Source of the DNA: Sedimentisphaerales bacterium
GTDB lineage: Bacteria > Planctomycetota > Phycisphaerae > Sedimentisphaerales > SG8-4
DNA: 24,509 nt
Direction of reading: 5' to 3'
NCBI GenBank assembly: GCA_016932895.1
Contig: JAFGCA010000107.1
Coordinates: 1 to 24,509 of the forward strand
Part shown: positions 15,307 to 24,304 of the stretch, piece after piece
Position numbering within the stretch: position 1 is the stretch's first letter
How the letters are laid out: every line of letters begins with the position of its first letter
The notes under the pieces: generated by a model
What the model was told of the DNA's origin: nothing
The model's database searches: none
The model's input: the letters and a program-made list of their open reading frames with translations, nothing else
Translations under genes and position numbers: made by a program

Positions 15307-16602
15307 ATGTTGCACGATCCAAGTCATGTTCCCGAACCGATCATCGCTGAGGAGATCGAGGTCTCGCCCCGGGACAAAGAGATCCTGCGCCGCCTGGCCG
15401 GAGAGCTGGCGGAGATCGCCTCCGAGCCCGTTCAACGCGAGAACGCCCGGCTCTGGACGCGCCTGAACAACCTGGCATCCGAGCGTCCCATGGTCTGGAT
15501 CAACGAGATTTGCTGGAACGAAATGAACGTCGATGACGAACTGACGCTGCGATGCGAGCGCCCCTGGGCGCGCGGGCAGGAGGATCAGCTTCGCAAGGAA
15601 CTGTACCAGTGGCGGCACCTGCCGGCGGATATGGTGGTCAGCGACTATCTGGCCTGTCCGCTGGCCATCCATTCCACCGACTTCGGCATCGTCGAGGACG
15701 TCGATATCGTCAGGACCGACGAGACCAGCGACGTCGTATCCCGCCATTTCAAGATTCAGATCAAGGACCCGGAAGATATCGAGAAGATCCAGATGCCGCG
15801 CGTCACGCACAATGAGCGGGTCACGAGCTTCCGATATGAGGCCATGTGCGGCGTGTACCAGGGCATCTTGCCCGTTCGCCGGGAAGGCCAGGGACATATC
15901 TGGTTCACGCCCTGGGACTACTTGATTCGCTGGTGGGGCATTGAAGAGGCGATGATGGACTTAGTGTTGCGACCGGAGATGGTCCACGCAGCCGTGGATC
16001 GCATGGTCGATGCCTGGATGACCGAGCTGGATCAGTTTGTCGCGCAGAATCTTCTGGCTTTAGACAATCGCAACGTGCGGGTCGGCTCCGGCGGGTACGG
16101 GTATTGCGATGAGCTGCCCGGTGACGATTTCGATTCGAACGATGTTAAGCCACACAACATGTGGGGCTGCTCCAACGCCCAGATCTTCTCGGAAGTCTCG
16201 CCGCAGATGCACTGGGAATTCGCGGTCGAGCACGACCTGCGCTGGCTACAGCGCTGGGGATTGAACTACTACGGGTGCTGCGAGCCCCTGCACCAGAAGC
16301 TCGACGTCCTGCGCCGCATTCCCAACCTGCGCAAGATTTCCGTCAGCGCCTGGTGCGACCTGGAGACGATGGTCTCCGAGATGGGGCGCGACTGTGTGCT
16401 GAGCGTCAAGCCCAATCCGGCCGTTCTCGCTGAAGATCCCTGGGACCCGGATCAGGCCCGGCGCACCCTGCGGCGGATCGTGGACGTCACGAGGGGCCAT
16501 GCACACGTGGAGATCATCATGAAGGACATCTCCACGGTACGGTACCGGCCGCAACGACTCTGGGAATGGGCCCGGATCGCCATGGAGGAAGTGATGCGGT
16601 AG
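15307..16602 (+). CDS. URO-D superfamily protein, long form
   Basis: A 431-residue soluble protein with no signal peptide, distantly related to uroporphyrinogen decarboxylase. It has an added N-terminal region (about 1-110) rich in Glu and Arg. Recognisable elements are HIWFTPWDYLIRWWGIEEAM, LRPEMVHAAVDRMVDAW, and the motif YYGCCEPLHQKLDVL (C324, C325, E326, H329), which replaces the HxC zinc motif of MtaA. The end, HAHVEIIMKDISTVRYRPQR, matches similar planctomycete proteins. The substrate is unknown. The ATG at 15307 is preceded by AGGAG at a slightly long spacing of eleven bases; longer reading from 15193 would overlap the upstream gene in a non-conserved frame. Two different URO-D relatives in tandem suggest a paired function, for example methyl transfer or radical-free decarboxylation of a sugar derivative. 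Confidence 0.82.
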   Translation: MLHDPSHVPEPIIAEEIEVSPRDKEILRRLAGELAEIASEPVQRENARLWTRLNNLASERPMVWINEICWNEMNVDDELTLRCERPWARGQEDQLRKELYQWRHLPADMVVSDYLACPLAIHSTDFGIVEDVDIVRTDETSDVVSRHFKIQIKDPEDIEKIQMPRVTHNERVTSFRYEAMCGVYQGILPVRREGQGHIWFTPWDYLIRWWGIEEAMMDLVLRPEMVHAAVDRMVDAWMTELDQFVAQNLLALDNRNVRVGSGGYGYCDELPGDDFDSNDVKPHNMWGCSNAQIFSEVSPQMHWEFAVEHDLRWLQRWGLNYYGCCEPLHQKLDVLRRIPNLRKISVSAWCDLETMVSEMGRDCVLSVKPNPAVLAEDPWDPDQARRTLRRIVDVTRGHAHVEIIMKDISTVRYRPQRLWEWARIAMEEVMR

Positions 16603-16662
16603 AGTGGGGGGCTGGCCGCTACGCACGAACGAGTTGAAACTGACCGCAGAATCGAGGATGAA

Positions 16663-18162
16663 ATGATGACACGTTCAACGAAACCGGGGGCCGTGCCTGG
16701 CCGTGCGCGCTGCGCACTGCCTGTTGTGGCATTGCTTCTTACTGCGAGTTCTATGGCAAACGCCGCGACGTACGAAGCGAATTGGCAGTCCCTCGACGCG
16801 CGCCCCACGCCGCGCTGGTTCAGCGAGGCCAAGTTCGGGGTCTTCGTGTGCTGGGGCCTGTACTCGGTGCCGGCCTGGACCCCGAAGGGCAAGTACGCCG
16901 AATGGTACCAGTACTGGCTGCAACAGAAATCCTTCAACGGGCAGGTCCGTGATTTCCACGTCAGGACGTACGGTGGGGATTTCGAGTTCGCGGATTTCGC
17001 GCCCCTGTTCAAGGCGGAGCTCTGGGACCCGAACGAGTGGGCGGACCTGTTTGAAAAGGCCGGCGCCAAGTACATTGTATTTACCACCAAGCATCACTCG
17101 GGCTACACGATGTGGCCCAGCCGGGAAGCGGAGCAGACCTATGGCGAGAACTACAACCCCGTCAAGGTCGGTCCCCGAAGAGACATCGTGGGCGATCTGG
17201 CGGAAGCCGTGCGCCGCAAGGACATCAAGCTGGGGCTCTACTACTCGCTCTACGAGTGGTACCATCCCTTGTGGAAACGTGACAAGCAGCGGTTTGTCGC
17301 CGAGCATTTCTTTCCCCAATTCAAAGACCTCGTGACGAGATACCGGCCGGACATCGTCTGGGCCGACGGTGAATGGGAGTTGCCCTGGGACCAATGGAGA
17401 AGTCCCGAGCTGCTGGCCTGGCTGTTCAACAACGCACCGAACGAGAGCGAGCTGGTCATCAACGACCGCTGGGGCAAAGGCGTGCGTCACAAGCACGGTG
17501 GCTTCTATACCACCGAGTACGGTTCCGGCCTGGACGACGATACGCACCCCTGGGAGGAGAACCGGGGCATGGGATACTCCTATGGCTACAACCGCGCCGA
17601 GGACGTGGAGGACTATCGATCCGCTCAAGAGTTGATCCTGATGTTGATCGACGTGGTCAGCCGGGGCGGGAACCTCTGCCTGGACGTGGGACCCAGGGCC
17701 GACGGCAAAATCCCCGTCATCATGCAGGAACGTTTGCTCCAGATCGGCGCCTGGCTCAAGACCAACGGCCAAGCCATTTACGGCACGCGCATGTGGGAGA
17801 AGCCCTGCCAGTGGAGCCAGGGTAAGGTCCCGCAGCTCAAGCGAGGCGAGTACATGTCCAGGTTCAATATCCTGGAACAGACGGTTGCCCCGCCCGAGGG
17901 ACAGGCGTTCAAGGAAGTGTTATTCACCTTCAAGGATGGGAATCTCTACGCCATCGCTCCGAACTGGCCCGGCAGGACGCTGCGCCTCAGAGACGTGCAG
18001 CCGGGAAGAGAGACGACGGTCACTTTCCTGGCGACCGGCCAGGATTTGCCCTGGGCCCGCCAGGGCGACGACATCGTCATCACGCTGCCCGAGTTCGATG
18101 CGAAAGCGACTCGACACGCGTACGTGTTTCGCTTGAGTGACATGACACGAAAGGCAAGATGA
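16663..18162 (+). CDS. GH29 alpha-L-fucosidase
   Basis: A 499-residue exported enzyme with a signal peptide ending near MANA (residue 34). The catalytic TIM barrel runs from about 45 to 380: WFSEAKFGVFVCWGLYSVPA, YIVFTTKHHSGYTMW (KHH at 143-145), GLYYSLYEWYHP, and the nucleophile Asp in DIVWADGEWEL (D235). GGNLCLDVGPRADG closes the barrel and a C-terminal beta domain follows. The overall pattern is that of the broad-specificity GH29-A type, which releases L-fucose with retention of configuration. The start at 16663 has GAGG five bases upstream; the adjacent ATG at 16666 is equally possible. The gene overlaps or nearly abuts the next fucosidase (stop at 18160-18162, ATG at 18159), so translation may be coupled. 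Confidence 0.93.
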   Translation: MMTRSTKPGAVPGRARCALPVVALLLTASSMANAATYEANWQSLDARPTPRWFSEAKFGVFVCWGLYSVPAWTPKGKYAEWYQYWLQQKSFNGQVRDFHVRTYGGDFEFADFAPLFKAELWDPNEWADLFEKAGAKYIVFTTKHHSGYTMWPSREAEQTYGENYNPVKVGPRRDIVGDLAEAVRRKDIKLGLYYSLYEWYHPLWKRDKQRFVAEHFFPQFKDLVTRYRPDIVWADGEWELPWDQWRSPELLAWLFNNAPNESELVINDRWGKGVRHKHGGFYTTEYGSGLDDDTHPWEENRGMGYSYGYNRAEDVEDYRSAQELILMLIDVVSRGGNLCLDVGPRADGKIPVIMQERLLQIGAWLKTNGQAIYGTRMWEKPCQWSQGKVPQLKRGEYMSRFNILEQTVAPPEGQAFKEVLFTFKDGNLYAIAPNWPGRTLRLRDVQPGRETTVTFLATGQDLPWARQGDDIVITLPEFDAKATRHAYVFRLSDMTRKAR

Positions 18163-18176
18163 CCGGAAGGGACGAC

Positions 18177-19880
18177 ATGCAGAGTTTTAAGCTGATGTTG
18201 ACGTGCATTGTAGTGCTCCTGGCGACGCATAGCCTGCGGCCGACTTCGGGCCGGGAGAGCGGCGCGCCGCTGATTCCGACGCCCAGTCCAGCCCAGTACG
18301 CCTGGCATGAGCAGGAACGCACCATGTTCGTCTGCCTCGACCCCTGTACGTGGCAGGGACGGGAATACGACAATCATTCCACGCCGCTCAGCGAAATGAG
18401 ACTGCCGAAACTCAGCACCGACCAGTGGTGCGAAACGGCGCGGTCCTGGGGCGCCCGGGAGATCCTGTTCGTGGCCAAGCACACCGGCGGTTTCTGCTGG
18501 TGGCGGACCGATACGACGGACTACTGCGTCAGGAACATCGCCTGGAAGGGTGGCGAGGGCGATCTGCTCGTCGATCTGGCCCGGTCGTGCCGCAAGTACG
18601 GCCTGAATCTGGGTATCTACATCTACCCGGGCGACGAGTCCTGGGGTGCCGGCATCGGCAGCGGGGGCAAGACACGCGATCCCGACAAGCAGGAGGCGTA
18701 TAACGAGGTGTTTCGCCGTCAGTGGCAGGAAGCGCTGGAGACGGCATCGAGATACACCCACGTCAGCGAGGTCTGGTTTGACGGGAGCTGCGTGATCGAG
18801 GTGGGGGACATCATCAAGCGGCACGCGCCCCACGCGGTGGTTTTTCAAGGCCCCTATGCCTCCATCCGCTGGGTGGGCAACGAGCGTGGCAGGCTGGATG
18901 GCGGGCACGCCTGGAGCACGCTGACGAAGGGAGACCTCAAGACGGGCGTCGCCACCGCACATCACAGCAACGCCGCCGGCGACGCCTGGGCGCCGCTTGA
19001 GGTCAACACCACGCTCTACGATCACCACTGGTTCTGGGCGGCGCCCAACGAGGCCAAGCGCAAGAGCCTCGATGAGCTGATGTACGTGTACTATCAGTCC
19101 GCCGGCCAGGGGGCGGTGATGCTGCTCAATTCCACCCCCAACACCGACGGCTTGATCCCGGCCGACGACGTTCGCCTGTATCGTGCCCTCGGCGCGCAAA
19201 TCGCGCGGCGGTTCGAGCGCCCGATTGCCCGCGCCCGGGGCGGAGGCAGCACGGTCGAGCTTGACCTGGGCAAACCCACGATGATCAATCACGCGGTCGT
19301 CATGGAGGATTACTGGTTCGGGGAACGGATTCGGGCCTTTGCGGTGGAAGGCTGGACGGACGGCGCCTGGAAGCCCCTGGCGGCGGGCGGGCACGTCGGG
19401 CGCAAGCGCATCGTCTGGTTCGATGATGCGATTGTCTCGAAGCTGCGCCTGCGCGTCACCGAATCAGCGGCCCGGCCCCTCATATGTGAGTTCGCGGCGT
19501 TCCACGTGACCAGCTTTCGACCGGCGCCGAAGGAGCCCCTGCGCAGCCCCTGGCGTCAGTGCGGCGCCTGGAGCTCCGCGGACGTCAAGGACGGTCGTGC
19601 GACGCTGACGGTGGATTTGACGCCGTTTATCGACGAAGCCGGTCAATGGCAGGTCCAGTTCCGCAGCATCGCGGGCGGTGAACGCGTCACGGTCGAAGAT
19701 GAAGTGCTCTTGCAGGCGTCTCAGGCATCGGCGCCGGGAGCCATCCAACGCGCCGAGAACATGGACAACACGTTCGACATCAGCCGCATGGCCGTCGTGA
19801 CGGAGGAGGCGGACATCCGGCTCCGCGTCAACCTGACCGGTCGCGGCAGCGAGGGGGTGATCCTGATCCGTCGCCGGTGA
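18177..19880 (+). CDS. Second GH29-type alpha-L-fucosidase with C-terminal discoidin-like domain
   Basis: A 567-residue exported protein. After a signal peptide (MQSFKLMLTCIVVLLATHSL) the GH29 barrel shows EILFVAKHTGGFCWW (KHxGGF instead of KHHxGF), GLNLGIYIYPGDESWG and the nucleophile candidate in EVWFDGSC (D202). These features resemble the GH29-B group, which prefers alpha-1,3/1,4 linkages next to a branch. Residues about 350-480 form a discoidin-like beta sandwich (TVELDLGKPTMINHAVVMED, then LRLRV and ICEFAAF), followed by another beta-rich C-terminus. I chose ATG 18177 because GGAAGGG lies five bases upstream and it directly precedes the signal peptide. ATG 18159 overlaps the upstream stop and is a credible alternative. 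Differences from the first fucosidase suggest distinct linkage preference. Confidence 0.88.
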   Translation: MQSFKLMLTCIVVLLATHSLRPTSGRESGAPLIPTPSPAQYAWHEQERTMFVCLDPCTWQGREYDNHSTPLSEMRLPKLSTDQWCETARSWGAREILFVAKHTGGFCWWRTDTTDYCVRNIAWKGGEGDLLVDLARSCRKYGLNLGIYIYPGDESWGAGIGSGGKTRDPDKQEAYNEVFRRQWQEALETASRYTHVSEVWFDGSCVIEVGDIIKRHAPHAVVFQGPYASIRWVGNERGRLDGGHAWSTLTKGDLKTGVATAHHSNAAGDAWAPLEVNTTLYDHHWFWAAPNEAKRKSLDELMYVYYQSAGQGAVMLLNSTPNTDGLIPADDVRLYRALGAQIARRFERPIARARGGGSTVELDLGKPTMINHAVVMEDYWFGERIRAFAVEGWTDGAWKPLAAGGHVGRKRIVWFDDAIVSKLRLRVTESAARPLICEFAAFHVTSFRPAPKEPLRSPWRQCGAWSSADVKDGRATLTVDLTPFIDEAGQWQVQFRSIAGGERVTVEDEVLLQASQASAPGAIQRAENMDNTFDISRMAVVTEEADIRLRVNLTGRGSEGVILIRRR

Positions 19881-19943
19881 CCGGATGAAGCGGTTCGGCA
19901 CGGCAGAATGCACCAACGCAGGTAGAGGAAGAAGGGAGGCCCG

Positions 19944-22661
19944 ATGGGCAGGCAACGAACGTTCGCTCTGACAGTGGTATTCACCGTGGTGGTTGCGTCA
20001 ATGACGGTCCGGGCGGCGGAGACGATTCCATTCGTCGAGGCCCTCGACGATGCGGCGATCTCGGTCGAGAGGCTCGATGACATCCTGAAGTATGCGCTGC
20101 TCATCGGCAACGGGGACATCAACGCGCTGGTGTACACCGACTCGGGCAACGTGGAGCTCGTGCTGACCAAGAACGATGTGTGGGACGCGCGCCTCGACAC
20201 CACGCTCGATCCGCCACTGCCGACGCTCGCGCGCATCAAGGAGCTGGGCCGGGGCAACTGGCCCAATCGCGGGCTGATTCTGCCGGAAGGCTCCACGTGG
20301 GAAGGTCCGGACAGCTACCACGCGCATCCGTATCCGTGCCCGCGGGCGTGTGTCCGACTGATCCTGGGAACGCGACCCGAACAACCGCGTTGGCGCAACA
20401 TCCGGGCCCAAGGCACGCACAACGGCTGGGAGTCGCGCGAAGGCGCCTCCGTCATGAGCATCGAAGGCGACGCGGGCGCCTCGAACGGCTGGCGGTGTGA
20501 GCCCTTTGAGTTCTCGACCGACGACTATGACACGATGCGTCTGACGGTGTCGGGTTCGGCCAACGCCCAGTATTACGTGGATGGGATGGACGCCGCCGGC
20601 AGCGTCGTCTTCGCCACGAAATGGCAAGCGAGCCCGGTTGAATCGCAGACGCGTCTCTTTTCGCTGCCGGCCGGGAAGGCGGCGGGCAGCGTGATCCTGT
20701 ACACGATGACTCGTGACGGCAAGCGGGCGGAGAACCGGTTTGAGACACTTCAATTCGAAGGTCGCAAGGGAACGCTTCCCGTGAAGTTGGACGTGCCGTT
20801 GCTTCCGACGACGCGGGCACGGCTGGACCTGCGCCGGGCGGTCGCGGAGATCGACGGCGCCGCTGGCGGCCCGCCGCGAACGGCGATCCGGGCCCTGGCG
20901 CAGCGGAACGCGTTTCTTATCGAATCGGACGTCGCGTCGCGGCTCGAGCAATTCCGCACGGCCGACACGCCGGACGCGAAGATCGGGCAGACCGATGGCG
21001 TCCGGTGGCTGCACCAGACGATCCCCGGCGATCTGGACTGGCCCGGCATGGAGTTCGCCGTTGCCCTGGTCGACCTCGGAAAACGCAAGGTCGTGGCGAT
21101 CGTGACGTCTCTGGAATCGGACGACGTGGTTGCGGCTGCGGTTAAGGAGGCGCGGGCGGTGGCGCGAGCGAACGCAGCGCGGTTGATCCGCGACCATGAA
21201 GCCGTCTGGAGCAAATTCTGGTCGGCCAGCGGCCTGGAGGTCTACGACGAGCTGATGGAGCAAACGTGGTATCGCGGGCTGTACTTCCTGCGCTGCGTCA
21301 GCAAACCGGGCGTGGTGCCTCCAGGCCTGTTCGCCAGTCTTACGACCGGCAGTCCCGCCTGGCACGGGGACTACCACACGAATTACAACATTCAGCAGAC
21401 CTTCTGGCATTGCTACGCCGCCAACCACCCGGAACTGGCCGAGCCGTACGACCGGTTGATTCGCAGCTACTTCCCGCGGGCCCGGTGGCTGGCGCGGACG
21501 ATCTTCGACATGAGCGGCGCGTTTTATCCGCACGTCCTGTTTGCCTACGAGCCGCCCGACCCGTCGCAGGTCAAGAGCCCGATCGGACGGCAGTACATCC
21601 ACCACGTATGGGGCCTTACCCTGGGCGTGTCGGGATTCACGGTCCAGCCTTTGTGGTGGCACTACAAGTACGAGCCGGACCGTGACTTCCTGGAGGGCAC
21701 AGCCTATCCAGCCGTTCGTGACGTCGCGGTCTTCTACGCCGACTTCATCGATCAGTGTGATCGCAAGGACGGACGCGCCGTGCTGGCGCCGTCGGTTTCG
21801 CCCGAACACTGGGGCTGGACCGCCGGCTTCGAGCGCAACCGCAATTGCACGTTCGACGTCGCCATGGCACGCTATATCTTCAACGCGGCCATCGAAGGCG
21901 CCACGACGCTGCAACGCGACCCCGAACTCGTGACACGTTTCAGGCAGGCTTTGGCGTTGCTGCGCGACTATCCCTGTACGCAGGCCGAGGAACCCGTCGT
22001 CGTCGACGTCGAGGACGCGCCGCCGATCAACTACAACATCGTCGTGCCCACGACGCCGGTCTTTCCGTGCGATGTCGTCACGTGGCAGTCGTCGGGAGGG
22101 CAGCGAGAGCTGTTTTCCCGCACGCTCGAGTCGATCCAATGGAATGGGAACAACTCGATGGTGATGCTCGGCGTCGCCCGCGCCCGGCTGGACATGTCCG
22201 GGACGCTGGAGTGGATGCGGGACGAGGTCCAGTCCCGGCTGCGGCCCAACGGCACGCTGACGCTGAACCGCCTCGGCCATCACTTCAACAGCTTCGGCCA
22301 CTATACGGAACAGTTCGCCGCTACGATGGTTTTGTCCGAGCTGCTGATCCAGAGTGTCGATGACGTAATTCGCGTCTTTCCGGCGTGGCCCGGCGAGCGG
22401 GACGCCCGCTTCCGGCACCTGCGCACGCAAGGCGGCTTCCTGGTGTCCGCGAGCTTCGCCGATGGCAAGGTTGGCGCGATCGAGGTGGAATCCACAGCCG
22501 GAGGACCGCTGCGGCTGGTCAGTCCGTGGGCAAAAGTTGCCGTTCGTTCTCTGGCGGAGGCGTCGCCCCGGATCCTTACACCGGACGCCCGGGCGGTCGT
22601 GCAAGTCTCTACCCGTCCGGGGGACCGTGTGGTTTTCCACGCGGACGTGAAAACGCGGTGA
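19944..22661 (+). CDS. GH95-like alpha-L-fucosidase (six-hairpin glycosidase)
   Basis: A 905-residue exported protein with a signal peptide of about 24 residues. The N-terminal LLIGNGDINALVY corresponds to the GH95 opening (LPIGNGxxGAM). Residues about 150-275 look like an inserted beta domain. The (alpha/alpha)6 barrel begins near 410 and has WHGDYHTNYNIQQTFWHCYA, whose Asn480 and Asn482 fit the paired catalytic asparagines of GH95, and LAPSVSPEHWG, whose E621 fits the general acid motif SPSxSPE. NRLGHHFNSFGHYTEQFA and MVLSELLIQS...VFPAWP complete the family pattern. GH95 enzymes invert and mostly cleave alpha-1,2-fucosyl bonds, although some act on L-galactose. GGGAGG precedes the ATG by four bases. 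The protein lies 63 bases after the GH29 gene and before the sulfatase. Confidence 0.85.
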   Translation: MGRQRTFALTVVFTVVVASMTVRAAETIPFVEALDDAAISVERLDDILKYALLIGNGDINALVYTDSGNVELVLTKNDVWDARLDTTLDPPLPTLARIKELGRGNWPNRGLILPEGSTWEGPDSYHAHPYPCPRACVRLILGTRPEQPRWRNIRAQGTHNGWESREGASVMSIEGDAGASNGWRCEPFEFSTDDYDTMRLTVSGSANAQYYVDGMDAAGSVVFATKWQASPVESQTRLFSLPAGKAAGSVILYTMTRDGKRAENRFETLQFEGRKGTLPVKLDVPLLPTTRARLDLRRAVAEIDGAAGGPPRTAIRALAQRNAFLIESDVASRLEQFRTADTPDAKIGQTDGVRWLHQTIPGDLDWPGMEFAVALVDLGKRKVVAIVTSLESDDVVAAAVKEARAVARANAARLIRDHEAVWSKFWSASGLEVYDELMEQTWYRGLYFLRCVSKPGVVPPGLFASLTTGSPAWHGDYHTNYNIQQTFWHCYAANHPELAEPYDRLIRSYFPRARWLARTIFDMSGAFYPHVLFAYEPPDPSQVKSPIGRQYIHHVWGLTLGVSGFTVQPLWWHYKYEPDRDFLEGTAYPAVRDVAVFYADFIDQCDRKDGRAVLAPSVSPEHWGWTAGFERNRNCTFDVAMARYIFNAAIEGATTLQRDPELVTRFRQALALLRDYPCTQAEEPVVVDVEDAPPINYNIVVPTTPVFPCDVVTWQSSGGQRELFSRTLESIQWNGNNSMVMLGVARARLDMSGTLEWMRDEVQSRLRPNGTLTLNRLGHHFNSFGHYTEQFAATMVLSELLIQSVDDVIRVFPAWPGERDARFRHLRTQGGFLVSASFADGKVGAIEVESTAGGPLRLVSPWAKVAVRSLAEASPRILTPDARAVVQVSTRPGDRVVFHADVKTR

Positions 22662-22700
22662 ACCACTGCGGGGTAAAGTTCTCTGAGAATGGAGAGACCA

Positions 22701-24236
22701 ATGCTCGCACGAAGAGAGTTCCTCAAACGCGCCTGTGCGCTGGCCGGCGCCGGCGCTGTCCCCTGGTTGTCGAAGTCGGGCAGGGCGGATCACCGGGCCA
22801 GGCCCAACATCATTTTCTTCTTCATCGACGACATGGGCTGGCAGGACACGTCCGAGCCGTTCTACAAGGACGTGACCGAACTGAACCGGCGTTACCACAC
22901 CCCTCACATGGAGCGGTTGGCCGATGAGGGGATGAAGTTCACGCAGGCCTATGCCTGTGCCGTCTGTTCGCCGTCCCGGATCAGTCTGATGACGGGGCTG
23001 AATGCCGCGCGGCATGCCGTGACCAACTGGACGCTGCGAAAGGACAAATCGCCCGACTGGAAGCACCCGAAGGTGCAGCCGCCGGACTGGAATGTCAACG
23101 GGCTCAGTCCCGTACCCGGCGTCGAGCGAACGGTTCACGCCGTGACGTTGCCCATGCTGCTGAGGCAGGCCGGCTATCGAACCATACACGCAGGCAAGGC
23201 CCACTTTGGAGCCAAGGGGACGCCGGGTGAGGATCCGAGGAATCTGGGCTTTGACGTCAACATCGCGGGCCATTGCGCCGGCGGGCCCGGCAGCTACCAC
23301 GGCAAGAACAATTTCAGCGCCGCATGGCGCAAGGGCGACCGCATCTGGGACGTCCCGGGCCTGGAGAAATACCACGGGCAAGACGTGAATCTCACCGAGG
23401 TCCTGACCATCGAGGCCAACGACGCGGTCAATCGCGCCGTCGCCGACGGCCGGCCGTTCTACCTGTACATGTCGCACTATGCCATTCACGCCCCCTGGGA
23501 GACGGATGATCGCTTCTATGAGAAGTACGTCGGCGCGGGGTTGAACAAGTTCCATGCGACCTATGCCTCGATGATCGAGGGCATGGACAAATCCCTCGGT
23601 GACATCATGGCCAACGTCAGGCGTCTTGGCATCGAGCGCGATACGATTGTCGTCTTCATGAGCGACAACGGCCAGCCCAGCCAGGCGGCCCGCAATCTGC
23701 CCCTGCGCGGACACAAGCTGACGCCCTACGAGGGCGGGACGCGCGTGCCCATGATGGTGAAATGGCCGGGCGTGACGCCGCCGGGTTCGGTGTGTCACGA
23801 CTACGTCATCATCGAGGACGTTTTCCCTTCGTTCCTGGAGATGGCCGGCGTCGAAGCCTGCCGTCAGGTCGGAGGGACGATTGACGGTGTCAGCTTCGTC
23901 CCTCTGCTGAAACGGGAGGACGGGCATCCCAAAGGGGATCGCGCCGTTTTCTGGCACTTTCCCCATACGTACGATCAGCCCCCTTACAGTTCCGTGCGCA
24001 AAGGCGACTGGAAGCTGATCTGTCATCACGCCGACGCCAGGCTCGAATTGTTCAATCTACGCGAGGACATCAGCGAGCAAAACGACCTCTCGACCGAGGA
24101 GCCCGAGAAGTTGCGGGAGATGGCCGGGCTCCTGTCGGAGCACTTACGCGAAACGAAAGCGCGTATGCCGATCGACAAGGCCACCGGCCGGCCCGTGGCC
24201 TATCCGGTCGATCTGTTCGATCGGGCACGTTCGTAG
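22701..24236 (+). CDS. Tat-exported Cys-type sulfatase
   Basis: A 511-residue type I (formylglycine) sulfatase. It begins with a twin-arginine signal (MLARREFLKRACALAGAGAV). RPNIIFFFIDDMGWQD provides two metal-binding aspartates (D43, D44), and CSPSRISLMTG (C89) is the CxPxR motif whose Cys is converted to formylglycine. GKAHFG, MSHYAIHAPW and FMSDNGQPS are further conserved metal and substrate residues. It should remove sulfate esters from a sugar, here probably the fucose or hexosamine of the locus glycan. I chose ATG 22701 because GGAGA lies six bases upstream and the Tat signal starts there; 22689 adds only four residues. It closes the rightward operon. No sulfatase-maturing enzyme is encoded in the window. 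Confidence 0.93.
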   Translation: MLARREFLKRACALAGAGAVPWLSKSGRADHRARPNIIFFFIDDMGWQDTSEPFYKDVTELNRRYHTPHMERLADEGMKFTQAYACAVCSPSRISLMTGLNAARHAVTNWTLRKDKSPDWKHPKVQPPDWNVNGLSPVPGVERTVHAVTLPMLLRQAGYRTIHAGKAHFGAKGTPGEDPRNLGFDVNIAGHCAGGPGSYHGKNNFSAAWRKGDRIWDVPGLEKYHGQDVNLTEVLTIEANDAVNRAVADGRPFYLYMSHYAIHAPWETDDRFYEKYVGAGLNKFHATYASMIEGMDKSLGDIMANVRRLGIERDTIVVFMSDNGQPSQAARNLPLRGHKLTPYEGGTRVPMMVKWPGVTPPGSVCHDYVIIEDVFPSFLEMAGVEACRQVGGTIDGVSFVPLLKREDGHPKGDRAVFWHFPHTYDQPPYSSVRKGDWKLICHHADARLELFNLREDISEQNDLSTEEPEKLREMAGLLSEHLRETKARMPIDKATGRPVAYPVDLFDRARS

Positions 24237-24270
24237 AGGGCCAAGCCACCTCCTTCGACGTAGTTGTCAC

Positions 24271-24287
24271 GCGGTTTCCCCAACCGC
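24271..24287. terminator. Possible bidirectional terminator hairpin
   Basis: GCGGTT, a five-base loop and AACCGC form a perfect six-pair GC-rich stem between the convergent sulfatase and the partial gene at the right edge. There is no T-tract on either strand, so intrinsic termination is doubtful. Confidence 0.25.
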
Positions 24288-24304
24288 CATGCAAGCACCT
24301 CTGG

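Noticed and set aside
19998..24029. A 1343-codon open frame on the minus strand opposite the GH95-like gene and the sulfatase
   Set aside because: It spans two well-supported genes and the gap between them, is rich in Arg, His and Val, and shows no family motifs. In GC-rich coding DNA the opposite strand often lacks stops; the plus-strand genes carry signal peptides, catalytic motifs and ribosome-binding sites.
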